The translations under genes and the position numbers were made by a program. 17,273 nucleotides of DNA from JBFWWW01 sp050245975 (GTDB lineage: Bacteria; Pseudomonadota; Alphaproteobacteria; Rhizobiales; Hyphomicrobiaceae): contig JBFWWW010000068.1 in NCBI GenBank assembly GCA_050245975.1, positions 1-17,273 of the forward strand. The letters run 5' to 3'. Below are positions 7,903-15,172 of this stretch, piece by piece (the first letter of the stretch is position 1; each line of letters starts with the position of its first letter). The notes below the pieces were generated by a model, which was given only the letters and a program-made list of their open reading frames with translations, was not told the origin of the DNA and did no database searches.

Positions 7903-9741
7903 TCAGCCTCCACCCTTGGCTGCCGGCGCCGTGTGAGGGCCATGGCCGACGTGCGGTGAGGACGGGTTGGACGGATTTACCGCTGGCCCCTTGTCGGCAG
8001 CTGCTCCATCCGGCCAAGGCACCCGAGAGGCCGTCGCCTTGCCGTATGGATTGAACGGACGCGTGCCGCGCTGAATCCACAGTCGGCCGCTCTCGGCTTC
8101 CCTGAAGACCCCGACACCCTTTCCGGCATAGTGCTTCGGTGCGCCTTCCATCATCCAGGGCTTGATCGCCTCGACGAGCTTGGCGAGAGCGGCCTTGATC
8201 TGGCTTTCCGAGCGTGCTGTCTGCGCTTCGCCAATGGCCTTGGCAGCGTCGTCGAGGACGAACGACAGTTTCGTCGTGCCGAACTTGGGCCACAGCAGAT
8301 CCCTGATCTCGCGGGCGGGCTGCAGGAACTTTGGCTCGGCCTCGTATCCATCCACCAGCGCCTCATGGAGATAGATCGCCGCGTCGACGAAATGGTCGAT
8401 CATGGCGAGTTCGGCATTGCTGGTCGCCAGCAGCGGCAGCGGCATGTGCATGCGCTCAAGCTTGTGGAAGGACTCCTTCAGCGCGCTTTCTGAATCGATC
8501 AGGAACTGGCCGGAAACCACCACCTGCTCGCCGGCAGAAACGCCCTTGCGCACTTCGGTCCAACCGCCAGAAACCACCCCAGGCTCGATCAACCGCGGCT
8601 CGAAGCGGCCATCTCCGAGCGCCAGAACGACGTAGTCGCCGCGCCCGCTCTGCAGCACCGCCTCACTCTTGACCGCGAGCCGTGGCGCGGCGTCGATCTC
8701 GAAGGACACGTCCGCGAACGAGCCAGGTCTGATGACGCCGTCCTTGTTGTCGACGACGAGCCTGACGCGCCCCGTCCGCGTCTTCGCGTCCAATGTAGGA
8801 TAGACGTAGTCGACGTGTGTCTCGAAGGTCCGACCAGGGAGGCTCGGCATCGAGAGGGTCGCCCGGGTCCTGGCTCCGATGAGCCCCAGGTCCTTCTCGG
8901 CTACGCTCACCACCATCCACACGGTGCCGTAGTCCTGGATGCGCAGGACGCTGGCACCCCGCTTCAAGTACTCGCCGCTGACGACCGGCAGCTCGGCGAC
9001 GACGCCGTCGCGATCGGCATAGAACGGCAGCCGCTGCATCTCCCGGCCTTCCGCCGCGAGCTGGCGCATGGCTTGGTCCTGAACACCGAAGGCCCTGAGG
9101 CGGGTCTCGGTCGCTTCCAGGCGGCGGGGGTCACGCTCACGCATGGCGGTCAGGTAGTCACGCTGCGAGACGACGAGCTCCGGCGCGAACATCTCAAAGA
9201 GCTTCATGCCCTTCTTGACCGGGTCGCCGACGGCCGTGACCTTGAGGTCCTCTATCCACCCTTCGACGCGTGCAGTCATGACGGACCGCGTGCGCTCATT
9301 CTCCATCACCAGCGCCGTCGCCCTCACGCTGCGACCGAAGCTGGCGCGCTCGGCCGGCGCTATGCGCACGCCCATGTTCTGCACCACTTCCGGTGCGATG
9401 GTGACAATCTGCCGGCTCTCGCTGCCGGCCTCGGGTCCGGCTTCCAACTTAACCAGGTCCATGCCGCAGATCGGGCAGGCCCCCGCGTGATCGGATATGT
9501 AGTGCGGATGCATCGGGCAGGTGTAGCGAACCCCGCCCTTCTCGGCCGGTGCTTCGGCGCGAGCCGCGGCATGCCATGACCTGGTGACGGCTGGCGAAAT
9601 TGCGCGCTCTGCTTGTTCATATGTCCGGGGCGACGGAGGCGCCACATCAGGAAGAACGATGGCGAGTGGCAAGGCGGCGGCCACGACACGCCATGCGCGT
9701 GCTATGGCGGGGCGCCGAGACGGGGTCCATTTCAGTGACAT
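7903..9741 (-). CDS. cusB: CusB-type periplasmic adaptor with N-terminal heavy-metal-binding domain
   Basis: A 612-residue membrane-fusion protein, longer than E. coli CusB (about 400). Domains in order: an N-terminal hydrophobic segment (about residues 16-30) acting as signal or anchor; a heavy-metal-binding domain at about 72-97 (TCPMHP and CPICGMDLV, with two Cys pairs, Met and His ligands); the beta-barrel, lipoyl and short hairpin core typical of RND adaptors (about 110-420, including WMVVSVAEKDLG); and a C-terminal helical DUF3347-like extension (about 440-570) ending with GRLWIQRGTRPFNPYG. A His/Pro-rich tail follows. The core should bridge CusA to the outer-membrane channel and pass metal from CusF. 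The extra domains add metal binding in the periplasm. cusA follows after 4 nt, so the two are coupled. Confidence 0.93.
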   Translation of the reverse strand: MSLKWTPSRRPAIARAWRVVAAALPLAIVLPDVAPPSPRTYEQAERAISPAVTRSWHAAARAEAPAEKGGVRYTCPMHPHYISDHAGACPICGMDLVKLEAGPEAGSESRQIVTIAPEVVQNMGVRIAPAERASFGRSVRATALVMENERTRSVMTARVEGWIEDLKVTAVGDPVKKGMKLFEMFAPELVVSQRDYLTAMRERDPRRLEATETRLRAFGVQDQAMRQLAAEGREMQRLPFYADRDGVVAELPVVSGEYLKRGASVLRIQDYGTVWMVVSVAEKDLGLIGARTRATLSMPSLPGRTFETHVDYVYPTLDAKTRTGRVRLVVDNKDGVIRPGSFADVSFEIDAAPRLAVKSEAVLQSGRGDYVVLALGDGRFEPRLIEPGVVSGGWTEVRKGVSAGEQVVVSGQFLIDSESALKESFHKLERMHMPLPLLATSNAELAMIDHFVDAAIYLHEALVDGYEAEPKFLQPAREIRDLLWPKFGTTKLSFVLDDAAKAIGEAQTARSESQIKAALAKLVEAIKPWMMEGAPKHYAGKGVGVFREAESGRLWIQRGTRPFNPYGKATASRVPWPDGAAADKGPAVNPSNPSSPHVGHGPHTAPAAKGGG

Positions 9742-9864
9742 GTGGAGCTGATCCGTTCGATCGCATCTTGCGCTTCGGCTGCGAAACGTGAGCGGCCTAC
9801 GCGCGGCGACGATGGCGCCCGCAGCCGCATTCGCGGCCGGACGCTGCTTATCAGATCATTGACT

Positions 9865-10434
9865 CTAGATCGTCAGGCGGACGACCCGCTGAAGGCGCGG
9901 CTCGCGGAGCAAGCTCATCATGGCTTCGGCGTCGCGCCATCGTCGTCGATCCCGATCGCCATCAGCCAGCGTCGGTCCCATTACGAGTGACATCATCGCC
10001 ATTGCCGGACGATGCGGTGGAATGAAGGTCAGCTTGCGTTCTTGTTGCCGCCCGCCGGTACCAACAGACACGTGCCCTGAGGTGCAGCATCCGCCGGCAC
10101 AAGCACCCGTATGCGTGCAGCCTGAAGTGCCGCAGCATTCGTGGTGACCAGCCGGCCTCGCGCCCCCCGAGACTTTCACGATGGCCGTCAACGCCGGACC
10201 AGCGGGCGGTGCGACTTTGGTCGAGGGCGGCTCGGCCTCATGGGAGGCGCGGCCCGCCGAGATTGCAGCGATTGCCTCTAGCTCCAAGACCGGTTCGAGC
10301 TTACCTGCTGCCTCGCCAGTGCCGTCCGCTAAATGCTGCGGCACGGCGGCGTGATTTGGGCACGCCCAAAGGTCGCCGGCCAGAAATATGGCCGCGATGA
10401 AGACGAGGCAAAGTTGCAGCAAGCGATGCAGCAT
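9865..10434 (-). CDS. Small exported Cys/His-rich protein at the head of the cus operon
   Basis: ATG 10434 gives a 189-residue protein starting with a good signal peptide (MLHRLLQLCLVFIAAIFLAG); ATG 10461 is an alternative nine residues earlier, and neither has a strong ribosome-binding site. The frame is open further upstream to 10521. After an Ala/Pro-rich middle comes a dense metal-ligand cluster at residues 97-121: HHECCGTSGC then a THTGACAGGCC block, giving six Cys and several His. A Met-containing segment (PAMAMMSLVMGP) and an Arg-rich C-terminus follow. The position 123 nt upstream of cusB on the same strand, together with this cluster, suggests a periplasmic copper-binding accessory, which is inference. 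I do not recognise a named family. Homologues ahead of cusB in related genomes would support it as a real gene. Confidence 0.65.
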   Translation of the reverse strand: MLHRLLQLCLVFIAAIFLAGDLWACPNHAAVPQHLADGTGEAAGKLEPVLELEAIAAISAGRASHEAEPPSTKVAPPAGPALTAIVKVSGGARPAGHHECCGTSGCTHTGACAGGCCTSGHVSVGTGGRQQERKLTFIPPHRPAMAMMSLVMGPTLADGDRDRRRWRDAEAMMSLLREPRLQRVVRLTI

Positions 10435-10714
10435 TTGGCTCTCTTGCCGGAAAAGTCCCATCTTGTCGAGCACTGCCGTCAGGCCAGCACGCGATCGCGA
10501 GGTAGCGGGTGCGGCCCGCACACCGACGGCCCAATGTCTGCTTTAAAATGTCGAGCGGTCGTGCAGCTGCGGTTCTCTGGGACCCGATCACGACCCGACG
10601 ACTATGTCTGCAAACTCTGCATGGCTTTCGGCGGAGCGCCCCGCTTGCTGCAACTGCTCAGGTCAGCTTGGGGCCAAAAGCATTTTACATCATAGCGTTG
10701 ATCGACGCAGTGCA
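10435..10714. other. Upstream region of the copper operon, up to the IS1182 end
   Basis: About 280 bp without a convincing gene. It should contain the promoter for the - strand copper operon. On that strand I see an AT-rich patch (complement of TTTAAAAT near 10541-10549) but no confident -35/-10 pair and no obvious dyad of the CueR or CopR type. Short frames on the + strand are not supported. The IS1182 insertion begins at its right edge, so upstream control sequences may have been displaced. Confidence 0.35.
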
Positions 10715-12387
10715 GAGAGCCCGTGTGAAAACGCAAGTTTGCAAGCGAAGCATGGTATGATTCCCGCGTTGCGAGCGGGGGCTCCCATGAAACGCTTCAT
10801 CGAAGGGCTGGATCGAAGCCAGACCGCCCTCCTGCCGGACCGCATCGACGATTACGTCGACGAAAACAATCCGGTACGTGCGGTCGATGCCTTCGTCGAG
10901 ATGCTGAATCTCGCCGTGCTTGGCTTCGACATCGAGCCCGAGGCAACGGGCCGGCCCGGGTACCATCCGGCGACAATGCTCAAGCTCTACGTTTACGGCT
11001 ATCTCAACCAGGTGCAGTCGTCGCGCAGGCTCGAGCGCGAATGCGCGCGCAATCTGGAGCTGATCTGGCTGCTCGGTCGCCTGAAGCCCGACTTCAAGAC
11101 CATCGCCGATTTCCGTCGCGACAATGGCCCCGCGATCCGCAAGGTTTGTCGGCAGTTCGTCGCGCTCTGCCGCGACATTGATCTTTTGGACGCCAGCCTC
11201 GTCGCGATCGACGGCAGCAAGTTCAAAGCCGTGAACGCCAAGGCCAAGAGCTACACGCGTGAGAAGCTCAGGCGGCGCCTCGGTGAGATCGACGCCGCAA
11301 TCGACCGGTACATGGGCGAGCTTGATCGCGCGGACGAGGTCCTGGTCAAGACCGGCATGCACCCGGTCGAAGCGCGGCTGTCGCGCGTCATCAAGAAGCT
11401 TGCACATTACCGCAGGGAGGGACGGACGCTGCGCTCCATCGAGGAACGCATGGACGCCACCGGCGAGACACAGGTGTCGCTGACCGATCCCGACTGCCGG
11501 GCCATGGCGACAACGAGCAAGCAGCCCCGCGTTGTGGGCTACAACGTGCAGAGTGCCGTCGAAACCAAGCACCATCTGATTGTCGCGCATGAGGTGACGA
11601 ACCTCGGCTACGACCGTGATGCCCTGTCGATGATGGCGTGTCAGGCGCGCGATGCGATGGCCGGAGAAACCATCGAGGCGATCGCCGACAAGGGCTACTA
11701 CAAGGGCGAGGAGATCGTAGCGTGCGAGCAGGCCGGCATCGCCGTCACCGTCTCCAAGCCGCTCACTTCCAACGCTGCAGCGGTGGGTCGCTTCGACAGG
11801 GCTGACTTTGTCTATGACGCGGAGAAGGACGCCTACGAGTGTCTGGCTGGCAGATGGCTTCCTTACCACTACACGAACGAGCAGGACGGCAAGACGGTAC
11901 GGAACTACTGGACGAACGACTGCGTGACCTGCGTGATCAAGCATAGGTGCTGCACGGGTAAGGAACGCCGCGTCAAACGCTGGGAGCACGAAGCCATTCT
12001 GGAGCGCGTCCAAAAGCGGCTCGACGATGATCCCGACAAGGTTCCACTACGCAGCAAGACGGTTGAGCATCCGTTCGGGACAATCAAGGCCTGGATGGGC
12101 GCGACGCACTTCAAGATGAAGACGCTGCACCACGTGGCGACCGAGATGGCCTTGCATGTGCTGGCCTACAATATGACGAGGGTGATCACGATCCTCGGCG
12201 TGCCGGGATTGGTGAAGGCGATGAAGGCGTGAGAAGGTCTCATTGTTACGTTGAGATCGCACTCAGATCGCGCACCAGCAGGGCAGGAGGCCGAGAGCGA
12301 CTCTCCGCGCTCTATCCGGCCGAAATGCCGTCTGCGACCGAAACCTTGCCGTGTCCGCCCGAATGGCGTGTTCTCACACAGCCTCCA
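10715..12387 (+). mobile_element. IS1182-family insertion sequence, apparently intact
   Basis: The element carries one complete transposase gene and is about 1.67 kb, in the family range. Candidate terminal inverted repeats are imperfect: GAGAGCCCGTGTGAAAAC at the left (10715-10732) and, on the complement, GGAGGCTGTGTGAGAAC at the right (12371-12387); the shared core is GTGTGA(A/G)AAC. I cannot see a convincing target duplication, so the outer limits are approximate by some 10 bp. It lies between the copper operon promoter region and IS21-type terminal sequence, and may have inserted into an older IS21 remnant. Confidence 0.6.
10787..12232 (+). CDS. IS1182-family transposase (DDE)
   Basis: The start is taken at ATG 10787 (MKRFIEGLDRSQ), giving 481 residues, the normal length; an upstream GTG in the same frame would add 61 residues of unlikely sequence. 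The N-terminal DUF772-type domain is at about residues 45-125 (PATMLKLYVYGYLNQ and a conserved TIADFRRDN). The catalytic DDE residues are visible as Asp142 (VAIDGSKF), Asp301 (IADKGYYKGEE) and Glu427 (VEHPFGTIKAW), with a long basic helical insertion between the first two. A Cys cluster (CVTCVIKHRCC) precedes the last block, as is usual. No frameshift or stop interrupts the frame, so it may be active. A TATGAT at 10756-10761 could be its -10 box, without a clear -35. Confidence 0.93.
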   Translation: MKRFIEGLDRSQTALLPDRIDDYVDENNPVRAVDAFVEMLNLAVLGFDIEPEATGRPGYHPATMLKLYVYGYLNQVQSSRRLERECARNLELIWLLGRLKPDFKTIADFRRDNGPAIRKVCRQFVALCRDIDLLDASLVAIDGSKFKAVNAKAKSYTREKLRRRLGEIDAAIDRYMGELDRADEVLVKTGMHPVEARLSRVIKKLAHYRREGRTLRSIEERMDATGETQVSLTDPDCRAMATTSKQPRVVGYNVQSAVETKHHLIVAHEVTNLGYDRDALSMMACQARDAMAGETIEAIADKGYYKGEEIVACEQAGIAVTVSKPLTSNAAAVGRFDRADFVYDAEKDAYECLAGRWLPYHYTNEQDGKTVRNYWTNDCVTCVIKHRCCTGKERRVKRWEHEAILERVQKRLDDDPDKVPLRSKTVEHPFGTIKAWMGATHFKMKTLHHVATEMALHVLAYNMTRVITILGVPGLVKAMKA

Positions 12388-12517
12388 GAGGAAGCGGCCA
12401 TCTATCGGATGCGTCGCACCGCTTTCAGAGTGACGAAGCGCGACGGCGGCAGTTCCGCCATAAGCGGAAATTTTGGGTGTGGGGAGTAGGCCCGTCAGAT
12501 TAGGGCCGGTGTTGACT
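12388..12517. mobile_element. IS21-type terminal remnant next to the LysR gene
   Basis: Read from the right edge inward (complement), the sequence shows GTCAA (12512-12516), ten bases, then AATCTGAC (12494-12501). The same GTCAA-N10-AATCTGAC signature occurs in opposite orientation at 15104-15126 next to an istB fragment. Inward of it lies a small hairpin (TTCCGC/GCGGAA around CATAA, about 12456-12472) and AT-rich sequence, then the IS1182 end. No istA or istB coding remains on this side. The call rests mainly on the match to the other end. Confidence 0.45.
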
Positions 12518-13411
12518 TGGTTGGTGAAGACGCGCCGCAAGGAAGTCGACCGCAACACGTACCTTCGCGGGGGGACGCCGGTCCGACGGATAGACGGCAA
12601 AGATGCCATCAAGTTCGATCGGGGGATGATCCAGCTGGAGTTCCTCGAGCAGGCCCGACCGGATCTCGCGTTCGACAAGGAAGTAGGGTTGATAGACGAC
12701 GCCTTGCCCGGCGACTGCCGCTGCAATTAACACGTCGCCGTTGTTGGCCATGAGCGAGCCGGTGACCGGCACCTGCGCCTTGCCATCTTTACCGAAGGAC
12801 CAGCGGTCGACACCGACTGAGCGGGAGAGCGTATATCCGAGGCAGCTATGGTGCTGGAGATCGGCAATGTGCTTCGGCCTGCCGTGGCGGGCCAGATAGG
12901 ACGGCGCCGCGCAGACCACCAGTGGGCAGGGAGCGAGTCGACGAGCCACCAGGGTGGAATCGGCCATCTTTCCGATGCGAATGACGAGGTCCCAGCCCTC
13001 CTCGAGGAGATCGACATAGCGGTCGTTGAGGCCGAGATCGACGGTCAGCTCGGGATAACGTCGGGAGAGCTCGCACAATAGCGGTGCGATCTCTCGAATG
13101 CCGAATGACACCGGCGCATTCAAGCGGAGCGTCCCGCGCACCTCGACCGCCTCCCTGGCAGCATTGCCATCGGCCTCCTCGATGTCGGCGAGGATGCGCT
13201 CGACCGCCGAAAGATAGCTGCGCCCGGCCTCCGTGAGCGTTAGCTGGCGAGTTGTGCGATGCAGGAGCTTGGTGCCGAGCCGCTGCTCGATGGCCGCAAT
13301 GTGCTTCGTCGCCATGGTCTGGGACATCCCAAGCGCGCGGGCCGCCGCCGAAAGGCTGCCCAACGCAGCTACCCGAGAGAACACCTGCATTCCCGTGATG
13401 CGATCAAGCAT
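12500..13411 (-). CDS. LysR-family transcriptional regulator, C-terminal tail altered by an IS21-type end
   Basis: ATG 13411 (MLDRITGMQVFSRV) is the standard LysR start; longer upstream frames run through the operator-like palindrome and are unlikely. Length is 303 residues. The winged helix-turn-helix lies at about residues 1-60 (GSLSAAARALGMSQTMATKHIAAIEQRLG) and the substrate-binding domain from about 90 on. The protein belongs to the group that often regulates a neighbouring oxidoreductase operon, and it is divergent from the VOC/FMN-reductase/pirin genes, so it probably controls them; the ligand is unknown. The last six codons (PSQHRP) and the TAA stop are read from IS21-type terminal sequence, so the natural tail has been replaced. 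Since homologues end near here, function may be kept. Confidence 0.9.
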   Translation of the reverse strand: MLDRITGMQVFSRVAALGSLSAAARALGMSQTMATKHIAAIEQRLGTKLLHRTTRQLTLTEAGRSYLSAVERILADIEEADGNAAREAVEVRGTLRLNAPVSFGIREIAPLLCELSRRYPELTVDLGLNDRYVDLLEEGWDLVIRIGKMADSTLVARRLAPCPLVVCAAPSYLARHGRPKHIADLQHHSCLGYTLSRSVGVDRWSFGKDGKAQVPVTGSLMANNGDVLIAAAVAGQGVVYQPYFLVEREIRSGLLEELQLDHPPIELDGIFAVYPSDRRPPAKVRVAVDFLAARLHQPSQHRP

Positions 13412-13421
13412 GTCGACATTC

Positions 13422-13438
13422 TCACACTCAAGGTGTGA
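13422..13438. promoter_or_regulatory. Perfect inverted repeat, probable LysR operator
   Basis: TCACAC-TCAAG-GTGTGA is a perfect 6-bp inverted repeat with a 5-nt spacer. It ends 10 nt upstream of the LysR start, in the divergent intergenic region. LysR proteins bind such dyads to regulate themselves and the divergent gene. The site is close to the LysR start, so autorepression is the likeliest effect; no experiment or comparison supports it here. Confidence 0.5.
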
Positions 13439-13597
13439 ATTGATATTCGATTGCCCGGGATTATCAAACTTTGACGGCGGAGCCACATAGACGGCACGGC
13501 GCTGACATCTAGCCATTTGGCCACCCCACGCCAACGCTTCGCATCGAAATGCGCGCCTGCGAACGGCGAGGAAAACTTGATCGAATAGGAGGCTTCT

Positions 13598-14125
13598 ATG
13601 CTATCCCGAACCGACCTCCCCAACATCGCCCCAGAGACCACGCCACGTCCGGTCGACGCAGGCGTGCGGATCGGCCACGTCCATCTCAAGGTCGCCGATC
13701 TCGAGCGAGCGATCGCCTTCTACTGCGGCGTCCTGGGCTTCGAGCTGAAACAGCGGTACGGCGGCCAGGCCGCTTTCCTGGCCGCCGGCGGCTATCATCA
13801 CCACATCGGCCTCAATACTTGGGAGAGCCGGGGCGGCGGGCCGCCGGCCGCTGGCACCACGGGCCTTTATCATGTGGCCCTGCTTTATCCGAGCCGCGCG
13901 GCGCTGGCCGATGCGTTGAAGAGGCTGATCGAGGCTGGGGTCCAATTGACCGGTGCGAGTGACCACGGTGTCAGCGAAGCGCTTTACCTCGAAGATCCCG
14001 ATGGCAATGGCCTCGAACTCTATCGGGACCGCGGCGAGGCCGATTGGCCGCGTCATGCCGATGGAACGCTAGCGATGACCACGCAGCGGCTCGACATCGA
14101 TGCCCTGCTCGCCGAGGCCGATTGA
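13598..14125 (+). CDS. VOC-superfamily (glyoxalase/dioxygenase-like) metalloprotein
   Basis: A 175-residue protein with a strong ribosome-binding site (AGGAGG, 13587-13592) 5 nt before the ATG. It has the two beta-alpha-beta modules of the vicinal oxygen chelate fold: the first from about residue 24 (IGHVHLKVADLERAIAFY) to 75, the second from about 89 (GLYHVALLYP) to 145 (DPDGNGLELYRD). Candidate metal ligands are His29, a His in YHHHIGL (68-70), His92 and Glu140. The sequence resembles CatE-type ring-cleaving dioxygenase-like proteins, but is short; the substrate cannot be told. It is the first gene of an operon with FMN reductase and pirin, divergent from LysR. Such sets often respond to quinones or electrophiles, so a detoxification role is a reasonable inference. 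Confidence 0.9.
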   Translation: MLSRTDLPNIAPETTPRPVDAGVRIGHVHLKVADLERAIAFYCGVLGFELKQRYGGQAAFLAAGGYHHHIGLNTWESRGGGPPAAGTTGLYHVALLYPSRAALADALKRLIEAGVQLTGASDHGVSEALYLEDPDGNGLELYRDRGEADWPRHADGTLAMTTQRLDIDALLAEAD

Positions 14126-14146
14126 CCGGAAACCGACGCAAACAAA

Positions 14147-14151
14147 AAGGA
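14147..14151 (+). promoter_or_regulatory. Ribosome-binding site that decides the FMN reductase start
   Basis: AAGGA lies 7 nt before ATG 14159 but only 1 nt before ATG 14153. The spacing favours the second ATG as the true start. Confidence 0.6.
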
Positions 14152-14158
14152 AATGACC

Positions 14159-14710
14159 ATGTCCACCAAGAACATCGCTGTCATCGTAGGTAGCCTTCGC
14201 AAGGATAGCTTCAATCGCAAGCTGGCCACGGCGCTGGCGAGGCTCGCACCGTCGCAGGTCACGTTCACAACTGTCGAGATCGGCGATCTGCCCCTCTACA
14301 GCCAGGATGACGACGCGAACCAGTCGCCCGCAGTCAAACGTCTCAAGGCCGCCATTGCTGCTGCCGACGGCGTGCTGTTCGTGACGCCGGAATATAACCG
14401 CTCCATCCCTGGCGTGCTCAAGAACGCTATCGATCACGCTTCGCGGCCCTACGGTCAAAGTGCATGGGCCGGCAAGCCGGCAGGAGTCATTGGCGTGTCG
14501 GTCGGCGCCATCGGCACGGCGCTCGCTCAGCAGCAATTGCGAAACATCCTGGCCTACCTCGACATGCCCACCCTCGGCCAGCCCGAGGCTTTCATCCAGA
14601 TGAAGGACGGTTTGTTCGAGCCCGACGGAAGCATTGGTGATGCCAGCCGCAAGTTCCTGCAGGGCTGGATGGATCGCTACGTCGCCTGGGTCCAGCACTA
14701 TGCTAGGTGA
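14159..14710 (+). CDS. NAD(P)H-dependent FMN reductase (ChrR/YieF-like flavoprotein)
   Basis: Starting at ATG 14159 the protein has 183 residues, typical for the family. It has the flavodoxin-like fold: an N-terminal strand and phosphate-binding loop IAVIVGSLRKDSFNRKLA (about residues 5-22), the family signature TPEYNRSIPGVLKNAIDHAS (about 77-96) that contacts FMN, and a GVSVGAIGTALAQQQLR segment (about 117-133). Relatives are cytoplasmic, bind FMN and use NAD(P)H to reduce quinones, azo compounds or chromate, often by two electrons to avoid radicals. The VOC gene ends 33 nt upstream and pirin begins 15 nt downstream, so the three form one operon. The physiological substrate is not evident. 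Confidence 0.93.
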   Translation: MSTKNIAVIVGSLRKDSFNRKLATALARLAPSQVTFTTVEIGDLPLYSQDDDANQSPAVKRLKAAIAAADGVLFVTPEYNRSIPGVLKNAIDHASRPYGQSAWAGKPAGVIGVSVGAIGTALAQQQLRNILAYLDMPTLGQPEAFIQMKDGLFEPDGSIGDASRKFLQGWMDRYVAWVQHYAR

Positions 14711-14725
14711 CCGAAGACACGTGCA

Positions 14726-15160
14726 ATGAACTTGACACTCAGAAGAGCCGGCGACCGCGGTCATGCCAACTTCGGCTGGCTCGATAGCCGGCACACCTTT
14801 TCGTTCGGTCACTACCACGATTCCGCGCACATGAGGTTCGGACCGCTCCGGGTCATCAACGATGATCGCGTTGCGGGAGGTGGCGGCCTTCCACCCCATC
14901 CCCACGCCGATATGGAGATCGTCTCCTATGTCCTCGACGGCGCACTTGAGCACAAGGACAGCCTTGGCACCGGCTCAGTCATCCGTCCGGGTGACGTGCA
15001 GCTCATGTCGGCAGGGACTGGCATTCGTCACAGCGAATTCAATGCGTCGCGGACGGAGCCGGTGCACTTCCTGCAGTACCCTGAGGGCTGTAGCCTCAGT
15101 CCTGTCAAGGGCACCTTGAATCTGACCCGGGTCTGCTCGTTGCCGGCAACTCGAACCTGA
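14726..15160 (+). pseudogene. Pirin-family protein, truncated: C-terminal half lost at an IS21 junction
   Basis: Homology to pirin (YhhW-type) holds for about 117 residues, to base 15076 (EPVHFLQ), after which the frame reads unrelated sequence to a stop at 15160. Full pirins are about 230-290 residues with two cupin domains, so the second domain is missing. The N-terminal cupin is complete: HPHADMEIVSYVLDGALEH and GTGIRHSE hold the His, His, His and Glu metal ligands, which in bacterial pirins support quercetinase-like activity or redox sensing. The IS21 tip starts at 15103; 26 bp of unassigned sequence with a small hairpin (15081-15099) lies between. It may be non-functional, or a surviving single-cupin product. 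Confidence 0.88.
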
Positions 15161-15172
15161 CCCACCTGCCGC
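15103..15172. mobile_element. IS21-family terminal end with repeated motifs
   Basis: TGTCAA at 15103 starts the end, with GTCAA-N10-AATCTGAC. Two related motifs follow: GAATCTGACCC (15118-15128) and GAACCTGACCC (15153-15163), 35 bp apart. Repeated subterminal sites of this kind are characteristic of IS21-family ends. The element body extends to the right, where an istB remnant lies. Confidence 0.6.

Noticed and set aside
6609..8054. + strand frame of 481 codons opposite cusA
   Set aside because: His/Asp-rich antisense shadow of the conserved RND permease, which is certain on the other strand.
10685..12013. - strand frame of 442 codons opposite the IS1182 transposase
   Set aside because: Antisense to an intact transposase with all three catalytic residues; also crosses the element's left end.
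12166..12726. - strand frame of 186 codons across the IS1182/IS21/LysR junction
   Set aside because: It runs through element ends and the LysR 3' end in another frame, so it is a composite artefact.
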